9,076 bases of DNA, from NCBI GenBank assembly GCA_036489905.1, contig DASXEX010000054.1:1-9076 (forward strand), written 5' to 3'. A program made the translations under genes and the position numbers. Origin of the DNA: JAICLK01 sp036489905 (lineage in GTDB: Bacteria; Patescibacteriota; Saccharimonadia; Saccharimonadales; UBA4665). The notes below the pieces were generated by a model that did no database searches, had not been told where the DNA came from, and was given only the letters and a program-made list of their open reading frames with translations. Each line of letters starts with the position of its first letter. Position 1 is the first letter of the stretch. Positions 5,929 to 9,076 of the stretch are shown one piece after another.

Positions 5929-6630
5929 TTATGAACCGCTCGTGTCAAACCAAATGTCGCCATCCTGCGGACTCGACGGCGCAGTATCGCTCACGGTAAT
6001 ATGATACGGCAAATTGATGACCGGCACTTCGCTATTTGCGTCGAGCGGCGCGTAGCCGTTGGCCACGCCCTTATTGCTGACTTGTTCAGCCGCCGCCAAA
6101 TCGGTTGTAAGATTAGTGATGTCGCTTTCGGCAAGCGTGATGTCGCCTGTTCTGCCGGCAACGCTTGTAATCGCCGCTTGGTTTTGCCATGTACCGGCGT
6201 TGTACGCCAGCATTTGGCCATTTGCAGGAGCGGTAATATCAACATCACTGTCGCCGGCAAGCGACGAAGAACCGCCTGCGCCGCTATGCGTGTCCACATA
6301 GGATTTTGTCGCAGCGTCGTTGCTGCCAACCGGCGTCGGCACCATGACGCCGGTACTAAACGTCTTTACGCCCGCGACGGCTTCATTGCCTGAATTATGT
6401 ACTACGTTCGCGTCAACCGCCTTTGCGGCGAGATCGGTCGTGAGGTTTGCCACGTCGCTTTCCTGCAGGGTAACGACGCCTGTCCTGCCGGCAACCGACT
6501 TCACCGGCGCAGCCGCCGCCACGCTCGCAGGTTTCAACTCTCCGCTTGCGTTGTGCGAAACCTTCAGGAAAGTGTTAAGAATCGTGCCCCAAGTGCCGCT
6601 GTCGCCGCCCGGAGTTGGCAGCTGCGCCAC
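5929..6630 (-). CDS. Phage tail-fibre-like protein with internal repeat
   Basis: The protein has 233 residues from a GTG at 6630; an in-frame TAG directly upstream makes this the first possible start. The opening LPTPGGDSGTWGTILNTFL is a pattern I associate with the N-termini of phage tail or capsule-like fibre proteins. Residues 43-69 and 154-180 are a repeated unit (SVAGRTG, then V/ITL-ESD, then NLTTDLAA). Between them are VKTFSTG and NDAATKSYVD, a familiar fibre motif. The end reads SDTAPSSPQDGDIWFDTSG, also common in tail proteins. There is no signal peptide or membrane span. Such proteins form trimeric beta-rich fibres that bind surfaces. It is upstream of the PhoD-like gene and probably co-transcribed. 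No other tail, capsid or lysis genes are present in the window. Confidence 0.8.
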   Translation of the reverse strand: MAQLPTPGGDSGTWGTILNTFLKVSHNASGELKPASVAAAAPVKSVAGRTGVVTLQESDVANLTTDLAAKAVDANVVHNSGNEAVAGVKTFSTGVMVPTPVGSNDAATKSYVDTHSGAGGSSSLAGDSDVDITAPANGQMLAYNAGTWQNQAAITSVAGRTGDITLAESDITNLTTDLAAAEQVSNKGVANGYAPLDANSEVPVINLPYHITVSDTAPSSPQDGDIWFDTSGS

Positions 6631-6675
6631 CTAAATATACCCGCTTACTTTGTCATGTTTTGGCCGCATATCTTC

Positions 6676-6703
6676 ATTCTAGCGTATTTCCTTTTTTAAG
6701 CAA
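6676..6703 (-). promoter_or_regulatory. Candidate promoter of the tail-fibre-like / PhoD-like pair
   Basis: On the minus strand TTGCTT (6698-6703) and TAGAAT (6676-6681) are separated by 16 nt. Initiation about 7 nt further would leave a leader of roughly 40 nt before the GTG at 6630. The -10 matches five of six consensus bases and the -35 keeps TTG only. Confidence 0.5.
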
Positions 6704-6771
6704 AAGCTTCTTAAGAGTGGTGCGCCCCAAACCTACCTTTGAGCAATACTAATACGCCAATAAATCTCCTA

Positions 6772-6800
6772 TTGTCAAATCGCGCAATCGGGGTTATTGT
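6772..6800 (+). promoter_or_regulatory. Candidate promoter of the 48-residue membrane protein gene
   Basis: TTGTCA (6772-6777) is followed after 17 nt by TATTGT (6795-6800). An alternative -10, TAAAAT, begins at 6800 but then the spacer is too long. Initiation would fall near 6807, about 26 nt before the ATG. The -10 lies inside an imperfect palindrome. Confidence 0.45.
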
Positions 6801-6816
6801 AAAATTACCAATAACC
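6792..6816 (+). repeat. Near-perfect palindrome at the promoter of the small membrane protein
   Basis: GGTTATT (6792-6798) and AATAACC (6810-6816) are exact inverted copies. Between them GTAA (6799-6802) and TTAC (6805-6808) continue the symmetry, leaving one unpaired C at 6809 and a central AA. The arms therefore pair over 11 positions. It overlaps the likely -10 and ends 2 nt before the AAGGAGG ribosome binding site. It could be an operator or, if transcription starts upstream of it, an RNA hairpin next to the ribosome binding site. Confidence 0.55.
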
Positions 6817-6832
6817 ATAAGGAGGATCGTCT

Positions 6833-6979
6833 ATGGACGTCTGGGGATGGAGCTCACCTGTCGGGTGGGCTATATTTTTGGCGGCCTGCGGCGTAACCGT
6901 GACGCTGCTCGGCTGGGGGCTTAGGCTACTCAGCGAAGCGACCGATCGGTTCATGTCGCTGCCGACCGACAAAAAATAA
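6833..6979 (+). CDS. 48-residue single-span membrane protein
   Basis: A strong AAGGAGG stands 7 nt before the ATG. The protein opens MDVWGWSSP, then has a hydrophobic helix from about residue 10 to 32 (VGWAIFLAACGVTVTLLGWG) and a polar, slightly basic tail ending in LPTDKK. It is therefore a single-pass membrane protein with a short N-terminal segment and a tail of about 15 residues. I recognise no family. It is the only plus-strand gene between the two IS elements. It has its own promoter candidate, and a bidirectional terminator starts about 10 nt after the stop. Small size, strong ribosome binding site and dedicated terminator together make it a genuine gene despite its length. Confidence 0.8.
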   Translation: MDVWGWSSPVGWAIFLAACGVTVTLLGWGLRLLSEATDRFMSLPTDKK

Positions 6980-6989
6980 CGGCCTTACC

Positions 6990-7025
6990 AAAAAATCCCT
7001 GCCCGACATTGGCGGGGATTTTTTT
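6990..7025. terminator. Bidirectional rho-independent terminator
   Basis: AAAAATCCCTGCC (6991-7003) pairs with GGCGGGGATTTTT (7011-7023) around a CGACATT loop, with one G-T wobble. T-runs follow the GC part of the stem on both strands. It lies between the plus-strand membrane protein gene and the minus-strand ABC permease gene, which converge here, and it serves both. Confidence 0.9.
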
Positions 7026-7094
7026 ATGAACACTATGAGATTATCGGCTGGATTGCTGAAAAACTTAGGGGCTTTATTAACCAACAAGAGGTAA

Positions 7095-7850
7095 CTATCG
7101 TGCTTCCCATTGGAACCATTTGATTCCGATGAATCCGCATACCGCAATATAACCAAAACAAGCTAAAAGGCTCAGCGTCGTATGGCCGTTCCATGCCGCT
7201 TGGTGTAAAACACTCTGGAAGATTGCTGTGATTGTGCCGACGGGAGTCCAGTATGCAAACGTCTGGAAAGTACTGCCAAGCGCACCGCTAATACCGAGAA
7301 AGCCAGACATAAAAAGTACAACATATAAAAGACTTCCGACAGCATAAACCGTAGCAGCCGACTTTACCAATCCGACCAGCGCCTGGCCAACCGACAAGAA
7401 CACAGCGGCTTCAAGTAACGTTACTAATAAGGTCGAGAGATATTCGCCCACACTCAAGCTAATGTGATCCATGCGGCTACCAACTATGAGTACCGCGACT
7501 GTAATAATTTCACCTATAGCTACTTGAACCAGCAAGCGACTCATCATAATGACCCAGGTTGGCACGGGTGTGACACGCAAGCGTTGGAATACGCCTCGCT
7601 CGCGGTCGCGCGCTACGTTTAGCGCATAACCCATAAGCGCCAAAGATAAGAGTCCTAGCGTGATAGCTAAGATAACCAAGAAGTGGGAACCGCCGAGCTT
7701 AGACTGTGCTTTGCTGCTTTTGGAAATAAACAGAATGTAAAGTGGCAGCAGGATGCTGACGATGATTGCGCGTTTACTTCTAAGCAGCACGACGAAATCC
7801 GCTTGCAGTAGTACGCGTAGATAATGTAGTGGTTTTGGTGTATTATTCAC
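7095..7850 (-). CDS. ABC-2 type exporter permease
   Basis: The protein has about 251 residues. An N-terminal helix region (IIVSILLPLYILFI) follows the cytosolic start. Further spans are LVILAITLGLLSLALMGYAL, then LLVQVAIGEIITVAVLIVG, STLLVTLLEAAVFLSVGQAL, VYAVGSLLYVVLFMSGFLG and SLLACFGYIAVCGFIGI, six in all. The loop RDRERGVFQRLRVTPVP after the second span is the classic ABC-2 coupling region ('E-r-G-t-l-e-r-l-r-v-t-P'). The protein is the membrane half of an ABC exporter of the drug/antibiotic or lipid type; the substrate cannot be read. The GTG at 7850 is preferred because GGGGAG lies 8 nt upstream; a GTG at 7859 is the alternative. It overlaps the ATPase gene end, so the two are translationally coupled. 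The AYWTPVGTI segment before the last span is typical of the family. Confidence 0.92.
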   Translation of the reverse strand: MNNTPKPLHYLRVLLQADFVVLLRSKRAIIVSILLPLYILFISKSSKAQSKLGGSHFLVILAITLGLLSLALMGYALNVARDRERGVFQRLRVTPVPTWVIMMSRLLVQVAIGEIITVAVLIVGSRMDHISLSVGEYLSTLLVTLLEAAVFLSVGQALVGLVKSAATVYAVGSLLYVVLFMSGFLGISGALGSTFQTFAYWTPVGTITAIFQSVLHQAAWNGHTTLSLLACFGYIAVCGFIGIKWFQWEAR

Positions 7851-8637
7851 GAATTGCACTCCCCGTCAGTCCAATAAAGACGTCTTCTAAGGTTACTTTG
7901 CCCCGGGCGACCTTGCGGACACGCGGGTCATTCTTATGTTTTTCAATCAAGCCTTTTGGTGTATCGACTGTAATGACTTTGCCGTGGTCAATGATAGCTA
8001 CGCGGTCACACACCGCTTGGGCTTCTTCCATGGAATGTGTCGTCAAAAGGATACTGCCGCCATCCCGCCGATTTTGCTCAATGGTATCCCAAAGTTGTCT
8101 GCGCGACTGCGGGTCAAGGCCAGAGGTTGGTTCATCGAGTAGCAAAAGCGTTGGATGGTGGATATTCGCGATCAGTAGCGACACGCGCTGCTGCTGACCA
8201 CCGGACAATTGCTTGAAGCGTCTGCCCGACTCATTCTCCAGCCCAATGACCTGTAATAAATCGCGTATATCGCTACTGCTGAGCTGAACGCTGTACAATC
8301 CTGCGTACAACCTAATGAGTTGGTTGATCGTTAGCTCGAACTGAAAGCTCGTTGACTGCAGCTGAACGCCCATATTGGCCTTCACCTCAGCAGCATGCTT
8401 ACGCATATCTATGCCGTCGAGCTGCAAGCTGCCCGAACGAGGCTTTACAAGTCCCTCAATAGCGCTGAGCGTGCTTGTCTTACCCGCACCGTTTGGCCCC
8501 AGCAAGCCAAAGATTTCGCCTTTCCCGATAGAAAACGACACGTTATCTACCGCCTGTTTGGAGCCGTAGCTAACGCATAGGTCCTCTACTTCCAGAACGG
8601 ACGTGATGCTTTTTCTTGCGCTGTTTATTTTATCCAT
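7843..8637 (-). CDS. ABC transporter ATP-binding protein (exporter type)
   Basis: The protein has 264 residues and all the ABC ATPase motifs. Walker A is GPNGAGKTS (47-55), the Q-loop is near Gln92-Gln94, the signature LSGGQQQR spans 144-151, Walker B is LLLLDEP with Asp168 and Glu169, the D-loop is SGLD (172-175) and the H-loop is His201 (TTHSMEEA). The C-terminal extension (RKVARGKVTLEDVFIGLTG) is the short tail found in CcmA/DrrA-type exporter ATPases. It powers the ABC-2 permease encoded next, whose start overlaps this gene's end. The start ATG has an imperfect AGGCGG 5 nt upstream. An IS5-type element lies about 350 nt upstream, which could affect expression. Confidence 0.95.
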   Translation of the reverse strand: MDKINSARKSITSVLEVEDLCVSYGSKQAVDNVSFSIGKGEIFGLLGPNGAGKTSTLSAIEGLVKPRSGSLQLDGIDMRKHAAEVKANMGVQLQSTSFQFELTINQLIRLYAGLYSVQLSSSDIRDLLQVIGLENESGRRFKQLSGGQQQRVSLLIANIHHPTLLLLDEPTSGLDPQSRRQLWDTIEQNRRDGGSILLTTHSMEEAQAVCDRVAIIDHGKVITVDTPKGLIEKHKNDPRVRKVARGKVTLEDVFIGLTGSAIRE

Positions 8638-8703
8638 AAGTGCCGCCTAACTCTATCAAAATATATGGATGCTTGTGCCCATACACTAAATTATTTACTC
8701 GAA

Positions 8704-8829
8704 TCAACTTTTCTTCTTGCGCGTAAAACACAGCTTCAACGCGCCTACAGTCAAGATAAGAACTATTATCAGACCGACGTGCGCTAACAGAATCTGCTAG
8801 CGAATTGCGGATGCAAATACTAAGTCCAT
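8704..8829 (-). pseudogene. Small membrane-protein frame interrupted by an in-frame TAG
   Basis: From ATG at 8829 the frame reads MDLVFASAIR, then TAG (8797-8799), then thirty more codons to a TGA at 8704. The part after the amber codon is a clean hydrophobic helix (HVGLIIVLILTVGALKLCF) followed by a basic TRKKKS end, exactly the topology of a single-span membrane protein. A CAG-to-TAG change would explain it and give a 41-residue protein. The ribosome binding site is weak (AGG at about 8 nt). It lies 66 nt upstream of the ABC ATPase on the same strand, so it may once have been part of that operon. A chance open stretch remains possible. Confidence 0.35.
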
Positions 8830-8958
8830 ATATTCAGCCTAGCACGCAGAACTCGACAAGTACATGCAAGGACGGGCGTTAAAATTTCATTAGGATTGAA
8901 TGATACGGCATCTTTGCCAAAGCGTAACTATTCTCAGACCCTGACAAAATCCCTCTAA

Positions 8959-8967
8959 TGCTATACT
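8959..8967 (+). promoter_or_regulatory. Candidate extended -10 promoter of the IS5-type transposase
   Basis: TGC-TATACT is an extended -10 (TGn plus TATACT at 8962-8967). CTGACA at 8941-8946 could be a -35 with a 15-nt spacer, which is short. The transposase ATG follows 18 nt after the box. Confidence 0.5.
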
Positions 8968-8985
8968 GTCTCCAAGGAGAACTGT

Positions 8986-9076
8986 ATGGCAAAACAAACA
9001 AAAGAATACAAACACCACTATCCATCTGACTTAACGGACGGGCAATGGCTCGTTTTAGAGCCATTGCTTCATCTGG
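8986..9076 (+). CDS. IS5-type transposase, N-terminal part (cut by window edge)
   Basis: AAGGAG stands 6 nt before the ATG. The visible 30 residues open MAKQTKEYKHHYPSDLTDGQ and continue WLVLEPLLHL. The 'Y-P-S-D-L-T-D-x-Q-W-x-x-x-x-P-L-L' stretch is the hallmark N-terminus (DUF4096 region) of IS5-group transposases. The DDE catalytic domain is beyond the window. In IS5-group elements the transposase starts close to the left end, so the IS boundary should lie within about 100 nt upstream. An inverted repeat cannot be confirmed without the other end. Confidence 0.9.
   Translation, partial: MAKQTKEYKHHYPSDLTDGQWLVLEPLLHL

Larger units (their letters stand above)
8638..8985. other. Region between the ABC operon and the IS5-type transposase
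   Basis: This 348-nt stretch has no intact gene that I can defend. It holds the amber-interrupted small membrane frame at 8704-8829 on the minus strand, and probably the left end of the right-hand IS somewhere after about 8880. The promoter of the ABC genes should also lie here; TATATT at about 8657-8662 on the minus strand is a weak candidate -10. No terminator hairpin is visible. Confidence 0.4.

Noticed and set aside
3867..6634. Several plus-strand open frames opposite the PhoD-like and fibre genes
   Set aside because: They are antisense shadows of G+C-rich coding sequence, without ribosome binding sites or recognisable domains.
6739..6924. Plus-strand frame overlapping the small membrane protein gene
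   Set aside because: It starts with TTG without a ribosome binding site and uses another frame of the real gene, which has a perfect AAGGAGG.
6926..7156. Minus-strand frame across the terminator region
   Set aside because: It runs through the bidirectional terminator and the 3' end of the permease gene in another frame.
8638..8810. A second minus-strand open frame ending at the ATPase start (…LIELGGTYG)
   Set aside because: It has no ATG and no ribosome binding site, and its sequence shows no domain; the neighbouring frame with the hydrophobic helix is more protein-like.
8879..9064. Minus-strand frame opposite the IS5-type transposase start
   Set aside because: It is antisense to a recognisable transposase N-terminus and has no ribosome binding site.
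1..9076. CRISPR arrays, rRNA genes, restriction-modification, toxin-antitoxin or other known defence genes
   Set aside because: No regularly spaced direct repeats, rRNA segments or matching domains were seen on either strand.

Overview
The window is bacterial DNA of about 50% G+C. It has strong Shine-Dalgarno sites, two compact tRNA genes with encoded CCA tails, short intergenic gaps and many small proteins of poorly characterised families. The mix of products (PH-like domain protein, DUF6496-like basic protein, tail-fibre-like protein with a TPGGDSGTWG-type N-terminus, ABC-2 exporter, stand-alone Nudix and deoxyribosyltransferase-like proteins) suggests a Patescibacteria/CPR genome, perhaps Saccharibacteria. 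That placement is inference from general resemblance; no taxonomic marker is present.

Layout. (1) 1-105 is the C-terminal end of a probable DDE-integrase-type transposase, followed by its presumed IS end. (2) 160-1453, minus strand, is a three-gene run: DJ-1/PfpI-like protein, a 50-residue basic DUF6496-like protein and a PH-like domain protein. (3) 1717-3585, minus strand, holds two tRNA-headed transcription units in series. tRNA-Cys is followed 19 nt later by a Nudix hydrolase gene that overlaps a nucleoside-deoxyribosyltransferase-like gene. A -10 box lying over the stop codon of that gene then starts tRNA-Leu(UAA), followed 20 nt later by a NagB/6-phosphogluconolactonase-fold protein. The Nudix gene carries an apparent one-base frameshift, and the NagB-like protein lacks the usual catalytic residues. 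(4) 3768-6630, minus strand, encodes a phage-tail-fibre-like protein and a large PhoD-like phosphatase with tail-protein-like ends. (5) 6833-6979, plus strand, encodes a 48-residue single-span membrane protein with a palindrome in its promoter region and a strong bidirectional terminator behind it. (6) 7095-8637, minus strand, is a two-gene ABC exporter (ATPase and ABC-2 permease) in overlapping arrangement, preceded by a short membrane-protein reading frame broken by an amber codon. (7) 8986-9076 is the start of an IS5-type transposase, cut by the window edge.

The interior is therefore bracketed by two different IS elements and reads as an accessory region. I do not see a complete known defence, secretion or biosynthetic system. 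The observations most worth following are the tRNA-headed operons, the unusual elbow of the tRNA-Cys, the cytoplasmic-looking PhoD/tail-fibre pair and the amber-interrupted small membrane protein.
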